Assembly: GCA_024336345.1 (NCBI GenBank)
Contig: JANFOG010000002.1
Span: 4,402,001 to 4,466,000 of the forward strand
Reading direction: 5' to 3'
DNA: 64,000 nucleotides
Origin: Mariannaea sp. PMI_226
Lineage: Eukaryota; Ascomycota; Sordariomycetes; Hypocreales; Nectriaceae
Each line of letters begins with the position of its first letter. The stretch's first letter is position 1. A program made the position numbers and the translations under genes. This document shows positions 23,243-35,367 of this stretch, one piece after another. The notes beneath the pieces are model-generated. The model was given only the letters and a program-made list of their open reading frames with translations, made no database searches and was not told the origin of the DNA.

Positions 23243-25915
23243 ATGACTTCTGTGCCAGAGCTGCAGCAGAAGCTCTTCAAGCGCATGGGCTTGGATGCGC
23301 CGGAGCCGAAGCAGACTCGAAATAACAGGCAAGGGGGACGCGGAGGTCGTGCAGGCCATCAGTCTTCTAGAAAGGAGCAGCGAAAAGCCCAACGGGTTCA
23401 GAAGAGAACCCATATCTATTCCAAAGCAACACAATCCGAAAATAAGTATCAGTTGCATGGCCAGGCAAGACAGAATCGTGCACAAGGAACCAAGTCGAAG
23501 GTAGCGCAACTACAACGCAATCCTTCGAAACAAATTGAGGATGATGAAGACAAATACGAAGACGACGATATCACTTCCTCAAATGAAAGCGAAGGAGGAG
23601 AGGAAGTAACTGACGAGGGAGAGGAAGAAGAGGAAGACTACAACGACAGTGGCGACAACCCAGATCATAGCGATGAGGAAACCCGGCTACGAGGATTAGT
23701 CAGAGACAAAGGCGTGCCAAAAGCGACTCAAGAAAGACTTGCTCAAGATGACGCAGAGATCGCGGAGTTTGAGAGGAAGTTGGGGATCAAGAAAGGACGG
23801 AAATCACTTCCTCAAGCTTTCAAAGAAGACGGACTTGATGAGCTAATGGGCGGTTTTGACGACGCCGTTGAGGGGAGCAGTGATGACGAAAACAAGAAGA
23901 GGAAAAGTGAATATGACGACTGGCTTGCTTCTAAGCGGAGAAAGACTTCGCAATCGACTGCTAAAACGAGAACCCGCGGTGAGAGCGACGAGGATGACGA
24001 TTTTGACACGGATGGTAATGAAGAAGACGATCTAGACATGCTGGATGATGAAGATGATGAAGGGAGTGAAGATGATGACGATGGCCAGGATGAAGGGATG
24101 AGCGGGCTTGACGACGAGTCGTTTGAAGGATTTGACTCAGACTCTTCAGACAAACCACACTCTCAATCTCAACAAAAAGAGAACCCGTACGTGGCACCCA
24201 CCACTGGCGTCACAATTGCAAAATACATCCCTCCCTCTCTACGAAAAGCCTCAGGGACAGAGGAAGAGAACAGAACGCGACTATGGAAACAAGTTCAGGG
24301 TTTAATCAATCGTCTCACGGATGCTAATATTTTGTCAATTGTGCAATCCGTTGAGGAACTCTATCAAAAGAATGCTCGCGGTGATGTTACCGACATCATC
24401 ACAGATTCTATCATGGCACAAATTTGCAAACCTGAGACCTTGCCGGACCAATTCTTTGTTCTCACTGGTGGATTTGCCGCCGCAATCTACCGTATCATAG
24501 GATCTAGTTTTGGATCCCACTTACTACGACGAACTGTGACGGAGTTCGGCCAGCAGTATGACCAAGCAAACAAAGATTCTGGTGATCAGTCAGCAATTCA
24601 GAAGGAGGCCTCCAATATTCTCACTTTCATCTCTCAGCTCTACGTCTTTGAGGTGGCCAGCAGCAAGATTATCTTTGATTACATGGAGAGGCTACTGAGA
24701 GATCTCACGGAGATCAACGTTGAGCTGCTTCTTCGAATCTGCCGCATGTCTGGCCGGTTGCTCCGAAGAGATGACCCTCAGTCCCTGAAGCATGTGGCTA
24801 GTGTTTTGAACCAATCCGTTTCGAAGGCAGGGTATGCCAACGTTTCGGTCCGTACCAAGTTTATGATTGAGACGATCACAGATCTGAAGAATAGTAAGCC
24901 TAAAGCAAGAGGCATGGACTCGAGCATCGTGTCAGAGCATGTGCAACGCATGAAAAAACGGCTTGGAGAACTCAAGTCTCAGTCACGAAGACTCGATGGC
25001 CTGGCACCAATGGGTATAGGCTTGGTCGATATCGAGGGCGCTGACACAAGGGGCAAATGGTGGCTAGTGGGCGCGAGCGTACCCAAGAACTTGGAGAGGT
25101 CCAAGGAGGAGCGAGATGCCGACAGAGGCAGAAATCCGGAATCTGAACTGTCAGACACTGAGGATATGGATATTGTACTGCCGGATTATCCCAAAAAGGC
25201 GCGGGCACAGGGTCTCAGCGGAGCAGCACAAATTGCCATTTTCACAGCGCTAATGTCGGCAACCGACTTTGAACATGGTTATCGACAATTCCTCAACCTC
25301 CGTCTTAAGAGGGATGACCAGCTAGAGATTACCCGAGTCCTTGTACAGTGTGTGGGCAGCGAGACAGAATACAACCCATACTACGCACTGGTCGGCAGAC
25401 AGGCTTGCTCCAACAACAAAGTCAGGTTCGGACTGCAGGACCGCCTCTGGAAGATATTCCGAAGCCTAGGGGAGTCTCTTTTCGGAGAAGACCCGGAAGA
25501 TGACGAGACGGCTGAAGGAGAACGAATGAAAGACGAGAGGCGAATTGCAAATGTTGCCCAGTTCTACGCCTCCCTTATCGCAGATGGAGCACTGAGCATT
25601 GCAATCCTAAAACCCCTAGAGCTTCCAAAGACGACCGAATGGACATCCATGTTTGTGCAGCACCTCGTCATTGCGTTACTCAAAGAGTGTCGAAGCAAGG
25701 GTCCGAGTGAGGATGTCAAGGTGGAGAAGATATTTGGACCTGTCAGAGATATCTATGGTCTTGCAGCGGGCCTTCATTGGTTGTTACGAAAGAAGATCCG
25801 GAAAACCCAGCTGATCGGGCCCAAGCAGCTGAAGAAGCTGGAGCGAGTGAGAGAAAAGGCGCAAGCAACGGTGCAATCAGTAAACGCAGACGACGGAGGG
25901 GCCATGGAGCTATGA
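23243..25915 (+). CDS. SGD1/NOM1, nucleolar MIF4G-MA3 protein
   Basis: An intronless gene of 890 residues from the ATG at 23243, the first in-frame ATG, with A at -3. The open frame extends upstream through the C24 tract but lacks an ATG there. Sgd1/NOM1 acts in 40S ribosome biogenesis in the nucleolus; in yeast sgd1 was also found through glycerol production. The N-terminal third is basic and then very acidic (Asp/Glu runs at about residues 95-140 and 255-300). The MIF4G domain follows NPYVAPTTGVTIAKYIPPSL (about 314), with ENRTRLWKQVQGLINRLTD and the RIIGSSFGSHLLRRTVTEF segment. The MA3 domain starts near residue 659 (AQIAIFTALMSATDFEHGYR). The C-terminus is basic (LIGPKQLKKLERVREKA). Confidence 0.95.
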   Translation: MTSVPELQQKLFKRMGLDAPEPKQTRNNRQGGRGGRAGHQSSRKEQRKAQRVQKRTHIYSKATQSENKYQLHGQARQNRAQGTKSKVAQLQRNPSKQIEDDEDKYEDDDITSSNESEGGEEVTDEGEEEEEDYNDSGDNPDHSDEETRLRGLVRDKGVPKATQERLAQDDAEIAEFERKLGIKKGRKSLPQAFKEDGLDELMGGFDDAVEGSSDDENKKRKSEYDDWLASKRRKTSQSTAKTRTRGESDEDDDFDTDGNEEDDLDMLDDEDDEGSEDDDDGQDEGMSGLDDESFEGFDSDSSDKPHSQSQQKENPYVAPTTGVTIAKYIPPSLRKASGTEEENRTRLWKQVQGLINRLTDANILSIVQSVEELYQKNARGDVTDIITDSIMAQICKPETLPDQFFVLTGGFAAAIYRIIGSSFGSHLLRRTVTEFGQQYDQANKDSGDQSAIQKEASNILTFISQLYVFEVASSKIIFDYMERLLRDLTEINVELLLRICRMSGRLLRRDDPQSLKHVASVLNQSVSKAGYANVSVRTKFMIETITDLKNSKPKARGMDSSIVSEHVQRMKKRLGELKSQSRRLDGLAPMGIGLVDIEGADTRGKWWLVGASVPKNLERSKEERDADRGRNPESELSDTEDMDIVLPDYPKKARAQGLSGAAQIAIFTALMSATDFEHGYRQFLNLRLKRDDQLEITRVLVQCVGSETEYNPYYALVGRQACSNNKVRFGLQDRLWKIFRSLGESLFGEDPEDDETAEGERMKDERRIANVAQFYASLIADGALSIAILKPLELPKTTEWTSMFVQHLVIALLKECRSKGPSEDVKVEKIFGPVRDIYGLAAGLHWLLRKKIRKTQLIGPKQLKKLERVREKAQATVQSVNADDGGAMEL

Positions 25916-27210
25916 ATAAGAGTGACAGGGAACCAACCCCCCCAAAGAAAACATAGGGATTTTGGGGCTTAGTGGTCACTTCCATTACGATAGAAAGCAT
26001 TCGGAGCTTTGTTCCGAGTTGACAGTGTTTTTTCAAATAGTGACACATTTAGAATGGAGGAGCCGCTAGGTGTGAGGCATTACCCCGTAAAGCTACCACG
26101 GAGGAGTCAAAAGGTAGAGCACCATGGATAATAGAGTCCCAGTCCCATCTCGTTGATGTGTTTGTGTTAGCTTATTGCAAGCAAATGCGCGTTTTCGGCA
26201 TAATGCATCACCGACGAGCAGTGACGTCGGCAATTTTTTTTTCCTTTTTTTTTTTTCCTCCTAATACTTTTTTCTGGGGGTTCCTCCAGTGGGTCGGCTA
26301 GGCACGGGATTGTGAATGTGGTGCCGGACGGTCAGCCGACGAAGTTGATGCAGAGAAGGGACGGCATAAGGGAGTAGAGGCGAAGAGGCGACGGGAGTCA
26401 CATTGATTGCTAATGGTGTGCAGGTCTCCTTAATTGCCATTAGAGGTAACACCTTTGTAGCGAGCCTCTGGGATAGAGGGGTATTTGTAAGGCTATTGAT
26501 AAGGTAGGGCCTTAAAACATGAAGTAGCTTCTAGTAGCTGTAGCTCGCACCTCGGCGAAACTGTGGCGCATAGGTACGGAAAGATCAGGAAAGCTCGGGC
26601 GTTCCCTCCATGACTTTGGTTTCGCTGTTGGGAAGTGGTCGCCTGTTAGGGAGAGAGGAGTTTGGTTGAAAAGATGGGTGCTTGAGATTGCCCCAATGGA
26701 TTACGGAGGAGAGCCCCCCGCCAACTTAGGCCAAGGTGGTGCGGTGCGCAATGGAAGGCAGTTCCGTTGGATCGCCGGACATGCAAGTCCAGGTGATGGG
26801 GCGGGGGCAAACGGGCTCTCGGTGAGGCCCTAGCTGTCACCGCGGTCACTGGAAGAAACGCTTGAAGCCCACTGAAGATTGGTACGTACCTGCAGTTATA
26901 GCACCCTGGACCGACTTTTTTTTTAGCCTTCCAAGGTTTTCGGCACGTTCCCCAGGCAAAAAAAATTACATGTCCAGTACCTGATGGGCGGGCGACACTT
27001 TGCCGAAGCTCCCTGCTGGAACGTCCCTGCTGTTCCGTGTGCGCGCGGCCTAAACAACGAGCTTTGCTAATTCGCATCGAATCTTCTCCGTCAACCTCGA
27101 CCCTCAAACTCTCTTGTCCTCTAAAAGACCCTCCTCCTTCCCTCCACCTTTCCGCTCCCATCATCAACCTCCCCCATTGTGCCTCGACACGCACGAATTA
27201 TCCACCCACC
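25916..27210. other. Intergenic region upstream of lpd1
   Basis: 1.3 kb with no supported gene. It carries A/T tracts at 26235-26280 and near 26915-26970. The last 150 bp before the ATG at 27211 are pyrimidine-rich (CCTCCTTCCCTCCACC), as in an active leader. Confidence 0.55.
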
Positions 27211-29062
27211 ATGCTTTCCAGTCGTTTAATATCCAAAGCCGCTCGTCCGGCCTTTCAAAGGTCCTCGTAAGTTTCCCGTCTTCCTGGGTTTGCCGTTGCC
27301 ACACACTCAGAGCTTCCATTCTTGCTGCTCCGCCAGCCGCAAAATAACTCGTGGACTAACACCTCGCTCCTTGCACTCGGCAGTCTCCCCGTTATCGTCT
27401 CTTCCCCGAGCTTGTCGCGATGGACTCGTGGATATTCTTCTGCTGCTGGTATGTTTGCTGCTAATGAAAACGGTTTTGCTTGAGACATATCCAACTTGCA
27501 GTGATACTGACCAGATTTCCCAGAGGAGAAGGATCTCGTCATCATTGGCGGCGGCGTGGCTGGCTATGTCGCTGCTATCAAGGCTGGCCAGGACGGCATG
27601 AAGGTGTGTGCATTGGACAATATCTACTTTCACTCTGCTATGGGAAATTTATCGGTAATCGCTGACACAAAGATATAGGTTACCTGCATCGAGAAGCGCG
27701 GCGCCCTTGGCGGTACCTGCCTCAATGTCGGCTGCATTCCCTCAAAATCTCTTCTCAACAACTCCCATCTCTACCACCAGATTCTCCACGACACCAAGAA
27801 GCGCGGTATCGAAGTCGGCGACGTGAAGCTCAATCTGGCCAACTTCATGAAGGCCAAGGACGATGCCGTCACAGGTCTTACCAAGGGTGTTGAGTTCCTC
27901 CTCAAGAAGAACGGTGTTGAGTATATCAAAGGCACTGGCTCCTTCGTCGATGAGCACGAGATCAAGGTTGCTCTCAATGATGGCGGTGAGACAAGTGTCC
28001 GCGGCAAGAACATCCTGATCGCGACCGGTTCCGAGGCCACTCCCTTCCCTGGTCTTGAGATTGACGAGAAGCGTGTTGTCACCAGCACCGGCGCTCTCTC
28101 CCTTGAGAAGATCCCCGAGAGCCTGACTGTTATTGGAGGTGGTATCATTGGACTCGAGATGGCTTCTGTCTGGTCCCGCCTGGGTACCAAGGTCACTGTC
28201 GTCGAGTTCCTTGGTCAAATTGGCGGCCCTGGCATGGATACCGAGGTTGCCAAGGCTACCCAGAAGCTTCTCAAGAAGCAGGGCATTGATTTCAAGCTCA
28301 ACACCAAGGTTGTCAGCGGCGATACCTCTGGCGAGCATGTGAAACTTGAGGTTGATGCTGCCAAGGGTGGCAAGCCTGAGAGCGTAAGTAAATTGAGCAA
28401 ACCTAGCTGCTTCTCATGAATGGATTTGCTAAGTTGATGATAAGATTGAATCCGAGGTTGTTCTCGTAGCCATCGGCCGTCGACCCTACACTGGTGGCCT
28501 TGGCCTTGAGAACATTGGCATGGAACTTGACGAGCGCGGCCGTGTTATCATCGACTCTGAATATCGAACCAAGCTTCCCCACATCCGATGTGTTGGTGAT
28601 GTCACTTTCGGACCCATGCTTGCTCACAAGGCCGAAGAGGAGGCTGTTGCCGTTGTCGAATACATCAAGAAGGGCTACGGTCACGTCAACTACGGTGTGA
28701 TCCCCTCCGTCATGTACACCCACCCCGAGGTCGCCTGGGTTGGCCAGACCGAGCAGGACCTTAAGGCCCAGAACATTCCCTTCCGGGTCGGTACTTTCCC
28801 TTTTACCGCCAACTCCCGAGCCAAGACCAACCTCGACACCGATGGCTTTGTCAAGATGATTGCTGACCCCGAGACCGACCGTCTCCTGGGTGTTCACATC
28901 GTTGGACCCAACGCCGGTGAGATGATCGCAGAGGGTGCCCTAGCTTTGGAATACGGTGCCTCTACCGAAGATATTGCCCGAACTTGCCATGCTCACCCTA
29001 CCCTTGCCGAAGCTTTTAAGGAGGCTGCTATGGCCACTCACTCTAAGGCCATTCACTTCTAA
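27211..29062 (+). CDS. Dihydrolipoamide dehydrogenase, mitochondrial (E3)
   Basis: The FAD flavoprotein that reoxidises dihydrolipoyl groups of the pyruvate, 2-oxoglutarate and branched-chain dehydrogenases and of the glycine cleavage system in the matrix. Five exons: 27211-27266, 27384-27448, 27524-27603, 27679-28383 and 28445-29062; 507 residues, the normal length. The first two exons encode an Arg/Ser-rich presequence ending near [14 protein letters not shown]-binding [14 protein letters not shown], redox disulfide GGTCLNVGC (C81 and C86), NAD-binding [19 protein letters not shown] and the C-terminal HAHPTLAE (H486, E491) are all present. The first exon joins ...QRSS to LPVIVSS through a split Ser codon. 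Codon use is strongly biased to C-ending codons, as expected for a highly expressed gene. Confidence 0.97.
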
Positions 29063-31237
29063 GCGGGATGGGAGAAGTTAGAGTAGAGTGCTTGATAAAT
29101 GTGCGCCGGAGCAGAGATAGTCTGGCGCAGCCTGTTTCTTGCGTGCCTCTTATGGCGAAGAATAGAGACTCTGGGACTAGAGAGAGTAAGAGGGCGTCTG
29201 CCGTTGTCGTGGGCAGAAGGCAAGAAGGGGTTTTTGAATAAACATCTGCGTGAAGCGGACACTAGCCTAAGCCGACTCGGTCTCAGGGTTGTGTAAAACT
29301 AGTAATATTTTCTTTTTGCCGTAGCATGATGAATGGAAACTGGACCAAAACAAATACAATTCACATTTCGTCGATATCGTCATATAAGCCAAGATTTGCC
29401 GGAACAAAGCAGTCGGCTGTTGAACTCGTTTTACCTAAAGCATGATTTACTACAGATATAATAAGCGCTGCCTAAGTGGTTGTTCCATTGCTCTATTCTG
29501 GGTGAATATTGCTGTCCTCTAAACTAATTGCTTGGTTGAGTGGTGGTCATTTGTTGTAAAGCGCAATTCGCACATCTCCCTTTAGGACTTTTGTAATCCA
29601 TGAGACGTGACTGGCTAAACTTGGCTGAGGGCAAAGTAACAAATCCCCTGCATTGAGAATACAAACCGTTCGATATCTACGGAATCTTCAATTTTATTAG
29701 ACGAGGCAGGACTGGTGATCTGTTGCAGAAGCCCCCGGTTCAAATTCTTTGAGATTTCGGGCGAAGGGGGCTCTTCTCGGGGCATTTGTCTGCCGGATCA
29801 GGCCATTTGCAACCGGGTTGATCGGGAGGTGGAGGGAGGAGAGAGGAGGGAGGGGGAAGAGACTGAGAACTCCAGTGGTGGAGAGAACTGGGGATGCCGA
29901 CCCTGACGTGCAGGTGAGGCAGAGCGGTATCGAAGTAAGGAGGGCAGTTAGGTAAGGTATAGGTACCCAGTTACTCGAGTATATATACTACCTCACCTAT
30001 CATATTTAAAAGCCCTAAACATGACTGGTTGGCTCTGTAAAGAATAGACGGCCGTGCAAGCCGAGTTCAATCATGAACTGGAGTGGTGAGGCTCAACTGG
30101 CTGAGCTGAGCTATGTCATTCATACAGGCCTGGTAGACTACCTACCGGGGTAGGAAAGGATGTGTAAAAGAGTGACTTCGCCTCAGTTGTTGTTGAGGTA
30201 CTCCGTAGCCCGTATAGAGTACGACAGGGTTCTCTTTGCCATTGCATATTGAGCTACTGTAGGTATGTACTGACGATTCGACCTAAGCAGTTCGTACTCG
30301 TTCTTGCGGTGGATCTCGTGTTGAAGGTGGTTCTCCATTGTTGTACTTTGTAAGCAAGGGGTTGGTCATGACCAAGATAAGTGACCAGTTCTGAGGGGGT
30401 GATGCTATGGAAGGTGCCTTGGTCTACCACGGCACTCATTTCTGGTCTCATCATATCAATCATTGTGCAGGATTTACGGTGAACGTTTAACGAGGGTTGA
30501 GATTCAACAAGGCGATGAGGCGCACTCAAAAGGCGCTTCCAGCAACGTCGATTAAATTAGAGTCGGGTAGATCTCGATCACCACTTCGATACATTGGCAG
30601 CCCCCCGCCGAGCTCAGGCAACTCTCAGCACCGTGATAGTGGCACCCTGGGCCCTTCCAAGGGTTCCCAACGCAAAAGGCAGGCTGTCACTTGTCCAGTG
30701 AATCTACACAGTAGGGAGGGCTTCATAAAGAGGTAAGGTGCCTTATTTGACTTACCTACATCCAAGACCTCAGCAACATAGGTACGGTAGTCAGCAAGGT
30801 ACCTAAACCTACCGAGGTTCGGAGGCAGATAAATGCTGCCTTATGTATGTGCTGCATTGTGGGTTTGTTACTGTACCTGCGCGACAGGTGAGTACATAGT
30901 AAGTGAATCAAGGGCTCTCATCCCAGTGGGCCCCCCCACTCAGCCCCCCTTACGGGGGCTTGGTGCATCTGGCAGGTGCAGCATCCAGCAACCACCACTG
31001 CCGTGCCGTGCCATGTGTGCCACCAACAAAAATGGTGATTGCCTGAAAAGATGCGGTGAATTGATCCAGTTTCATCCCCCGTTCTCTCTTCCTTATCTTG
31101 ACCTCGTCCGCTCTTGAATCTGTTCCTTGACCCCTCGCGACCACCAGGCAATCATCATTCTTTGGCACGCGGCCAATTGCCTACGGCACTCACCTCACTA
31201 ACTCGCCCCTGCATCGTCCCCTCTCAGTGCCGCCAAC
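29063..31237. other. Intergenic region between lpd1 and the desaturase gene
   Basis: 2.2 kb without a supported gene. It is one of the denser places for the TACCTA/GGTACC motif (29940-29990, 30130-30260, 30735-30830). A tRNA-like GGTTCAAATTC at about 29739 does not fold into a tRNA. The last 200 bp are pyrimidine-rich leader. Confidence 0.55.
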
Positions 31238-33038
31238 ATGTCCAATCCAGCCCCTCTGCGCATCACAGGCTTCCCGCAGCAGGCCCTCGATGCCTCCAAA
31301 CGGACGCCGCCGGTCATGACCCGCACCGACGTCGAAGCCCAGATCTCCGAAGGCCATCATCTTGTCATTATGCATGGACAAGTCATAAAAGTTGATGCTT
31401 GGCTGAAATATCATCCTGGAGGCGACAAGGCCATGTTGCATATGGTGGGAAAGGATGCCTCGGACGAGGTTGACGCGTGCGCCACCACATCCTCCTCCTC
31501 CTCCAACTACAATAGTTTTATTCTAACGCTGGGTACCACTCTGTCGCAGGCTCCACTCTCTCGAAGCTAAGCAACAGATGCTACGATATCGAATTGGTCG
31601 CATTGAAGGTACCTGGTCGAACTTCGTTCCGCCTATCCAGGGCGGTACTTTTCGATCCCGAGCTGAAATTGAAGCTGCCTCCACCAAACTCAACTATCCT
31701 AAGGACGATTCGAGCCCCTCAATTTCACGCACGCCCTCCCCAGTCTTTGATGAAGAGGATACAAAAGGACTTCGACATCGCGCTGGCGATAAGAGCAAAG
31801 ATGCCCGCGCTGGATCAGTCTCATCAGCTTCATCTGTGGACGAGGTCATGGATGGCATGTCGTACCTGGATTCAATCACTCGGGAACACATCACCCTTGA
31901 TCTTGAAAAGTATCCCTCCCCCGATGAAGCAACCCAGGCGAAGATTGTAGAAAAGTACCGGGCTCTTCACCAACGCATTTGGGACGAAGGACTGTACGAG
32001 TGCAATTATCGGGCTTATGCGATCGAATGCACTCGTTATGTTCTTCTATTTACTCTCATGTGGGTATGCCTTTACTTTCAGCGGTACTTCCTTGGCGCAT
32101 TCTTTCTTGGAGCGATGTGGCATCAGCTTGTCTTTGCCGCTCATGATGCTGGTCATATGGGCATTACACACTCCTACCGTACCGACACCATCATTGGCAT
32201 CATTATTGCCGACTTCATCGGAGGTCTCTCCCTGGGCTGGTGGAAACGGAACCATAACGTCCACCATATCGTAACAAATGCCCCCGAGCATGACCCTGAT
32301 ATTGAGCACATGCCTTTGTTCGCTGTTTCCCACCGTCTCCTCGGCAGTCTTCGGTCCACATTTTACGACCGAGTGATGGCTTACGATGCAGTTGCCAAAG
32401 TCCTTCTCCGTGTTCAGGCTTGGACTTACTATCCCTTGCTGGCTCTTGGCCGGTTCAATCTCTATTTTCTCTCTTGGGACTACCTCATTGCTGGCCGGGG
32501 TCCTAAAAAGGGGCCTGCAGCATGGCATCGATGGCTCGAGATGGTTGGCCAGGTCTTCTTCTGGACTTGGTTTGGTTATGGCATTTTATACAAGATTATT
32601 CCCGACAACTGGTCAAGATTTGTTTTCGTCATGGTGAGCCATATCACCTCTTCACCGCTGCATGTCCAGATCGTTCTGTCCCATTTTGCGATGAGCACAG
32701 TTGATTTGGGCCCTCAAGAGTCCTTTGCTCAAAAGATGCTCCGAACGACAATGGATGTGGACTGTCCTGAATGGCTCGACTTCTTCCACGGAGGCCTCCA
32801 ATTTCAAGTTATTCACCACTTGTACCCCCGCATTCCGAGGCACAACCTGCGAAAGACCCAAAAACTCGTTCAGGAGTTTTGTGATGAAGTTGGCATTCCA
32901 TATGCCCTGTATGGCTTTGCTAACAGCAACCAGCGGGTTATTGGGCGCCTAGCCGAAGTTTCAAGACAAGCAGCGATCCTAGCAAAGTGCCAGAAGTCAA
33001 TTGTTGACAACGGAAACTGGTCTGGTGTTCATTACTAA
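31238..33038 (+). CDS. Sphingolipid delta-8 desaturase with N-terminal cytochrome b5 domain
   Basis: Two exons, 31238-31476 and 31550-33038, with a 73-nt intron using the less usual donor GTGCGC; 575 residues. The enzyme introduces the delta-8 double bond in the long-chain base of glucosylceramides in the ER. The cytochrome b5 domain shows HPGG (heme ligand H59), and the second ligand is H82 in VDALHSLEA, exactly across the splice. Three histidine boxes follow: HDAGH (278-282), HNVHH (315-319) and QVIHH (499-503), with Gln replacing the first His in box 3 as in front-end desaturases. Membrane segments surround them (FTLMWVCLYFQRYFLGAFFL). Between b5 and the desaturase core lies a Ser-rich insert (about residues 115-185). 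Front-end fatty acid desaturases are the alternative, but ascomycete genes of this layout are usually the sphingolipid type. Confidence 0.9.
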
Positions 33039-35367
33039 TTTTGACGCGAGCATGAGATGATGCCCCCTTTGTATTTATTGTCCCTGACCAGATTTGTGCA
33101 TATGCTAGCCGTTCGATCATATGCTTGAGATTTTTTTCTGCGATTGGGGAGGAAATATTAGACCATGATAAACTATAATGATCGAATGAAATTTTCTTTT
33201 CCTCTTAGTTTAATAACGTACTTTACAAACTACCTAGAAGCCGCACTCTTTATGTACTGACTTGAGCCTAAGCTATTGAGTTACCCCGATGATAGGGGGT
33301 CACGCCTGTCGGCCGCGCAGACACAGATAGATACCATTTTCCCTGTTTGCAGTCAGCTCACACGGATACATAGACGAATGCCAATCAAGCCCTGCAATAT
33401 ACAAGGGTTCAACGCCTGACAATGAGTGCCTCGTTTGCTTTGAAAGCGCGGTTGGACCCTGGCGAATGAGGAGATCGATCTCACCCACCTCTGGGGCATT
33501 AGAGTCTAAAACCATATCGGCATCATCAATGGCTCAGCAGGCTCGTCATGGGCTTCGACTGTGAGGCTGGCTGGGGGTGTGGGAATCTAGACGAAACCAA
33601 AGAAAAGATACTGAAAAGGGGATGACGTCGTCAAGAGATTTCTTATCGACAGCTCTCTCGGCGGGGTCTTCAATTCAACTTTCGACAGATCTGGGAGAAG
33701 ATTCTCGTTTCCGTTCGTCAGTTACCGCAATACTAGCAGTTCAATTTTATCCGGCAATGACAAGAAGTAAAATGGACGATGCGGCTGCGGCTAGAATCCG
33801 CAGAGCTAGAGGGGTCAAGGTTTGGACTATGAAGCAAATAAACCAGGGAGGAAAACACTGGGAGTTGATACGTTTGATAGGATAGCTTTGCTAAACGAGC
33901 TATGGCAGCGGCACGAGCAAATCATGAGACAATCATAAACGGCAGCATCAAAGGGAAAGAGGATTCTGGAATCTGTTGGCGCCACAAAATTAGGCTTGAG
34001 GACGACTGAATGTTGATCTTGTTTGCGCTTCGAGCATGAGGCAGAAGGTGTAAAGCTTTTGTTCATAAAACAGGATACCCCAGGGTTCTCCAAGGGCTGC
34101 TCATTTATTTAAGAAGCTTTCTTCTTTTTTCTTTTTTTTCCTTTTTAAAAAAAAAGAAAAGAAAAGAAACGAAGAGGAATCATGGATGGTTCAGATGATT
34201 CGAGGTGCAGGTGTTTGCAAGTTACCAACTCTACTACCCCAGAAGGGGCAAGAAATGTATAAAATACCCAATATACTTCAATGCGTGTACGTCAGACTGG
34301 AATGGAAGACATTTTGCTTTTTAACTGGGCAAAGGGAAATGAAGTGGCTCATACTAAGTATGTAGTGCGTGACTGAGTGTAGGTACACACATGTTGGTGT
34401 GCGACTTCCGGCGCTGGTAGATCCCTTTGTATGCCACTACATCCTAAAGACAGACGCTTATAGCACTCCTTTCTTTCATTCTATCAACCAGTCAACATTG
34501 AACAGCTGCCCTGTAGCAGCAGGCACAACTCCATTGATTACAGACGCCTTTGGTCCAGGTCAATAGGCGGCAGTAGCCGTGTCTGACAAGACACACCGTC
34601 GGCCCGCGTGAGTCGACCTGAAGTGCGGACCGAGAACAGATTAGATCACATGCCGGGAAACGAACTAAGTATTTCTCAATGCTTAGTGGTGCGGAATGAC
34701 CTCCTGGAGCGATGAGAAAGTTGGGCACATTGTTGCCGCTAGTCAGGGATAATAGACACGAGACGACAAAGAGAGTGCGGTAATAGGTTATCGTTACTGA
34801 TCTATTTATTTCATAGATCATTTCTTGCTGCTTAGATAGGAATGGGGGCTCCTGCTGATGATGACGTATCATGATACATCGTTGGAACCGTTGGAGCAAC
34901 GAGAGACCCCCAAACTGGCTCTGGCTGGGGTTGACCACTGGTTTGGCTGTGGCTGGTGTTCAGAGGTTCAGAGGAGAATGTGCTATGACGCCACTGTTTC
35001 TTTCAAGTGCATAAACCTTGCTTGCACCCACTGAGTTGACTGAACCCGCTGCCACCATCCCGCCAATTACAATTACGTTAGCAGCCCCAAAGTTGCAAGG
35101 CCAAATAGGTACCTAAGCTGGGGAGCTTGGTCAAGCTGCAAGTCCACCCTCTCAAACTTATTTACAACTACATCCGTCCACATCCCCATCCACGGCCACG
35201 ACTTCACATATACCTATCAACCCCTCCTTGAGTTACTTCGTACGTCGTATCGCTTACATCTCCTGTGCCTCATATTCCGCGTATCTTGTTGTCACCGCAT
35301 CTCCTCATCAAATCTCATCCAGGCGCCTGCGTCCGCCGGCGCATGTGAGGCGGCTGGGCAATCCATC
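33039..35367. other. Intergenic region between the desaturase gene and vac14
   Basis: 2.3 kb with no supported gene; the longest frame is 148 residues and has no domain. It includes a T-rich/A-rich inverted tract (34121-34174, listed separately), a TAGGTACCTAAG element at about 35107, and a pyrimidine-rich leader before vac14. Confidence 0.55.
34121..34174. repeat. T-rich/A-rich imperfect inverted repeat
   Basis: A CTTCTTTTTTC-type pyrimidine run is followed directly by AAAAAAAAAGAAAAG-type purines ending in GAAG, so the stretch could fold on itself as a weak hairpin. It is probably a non-coding 3' or spacer element. Confidence 0.7.

Noticed and set aside
23812..24153. A Ser-rich minus-strand frame
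   Set aside because: It is the antisense of the acidic region of SGD1, by the same effect.
27742..28338. A 198-residue minus-strand frame inside lpd1
   Set aside because: It is antisense to a GC3-biased, highly expressed gene, which commonly leaves long open shadow frames.
29715..29790. A possible tRNA because of GGTTCAAATTC
   Set aside because: The T-arm cannot close with five pairs, and no matching acceptor stem or D-arm is visible at the right distances.
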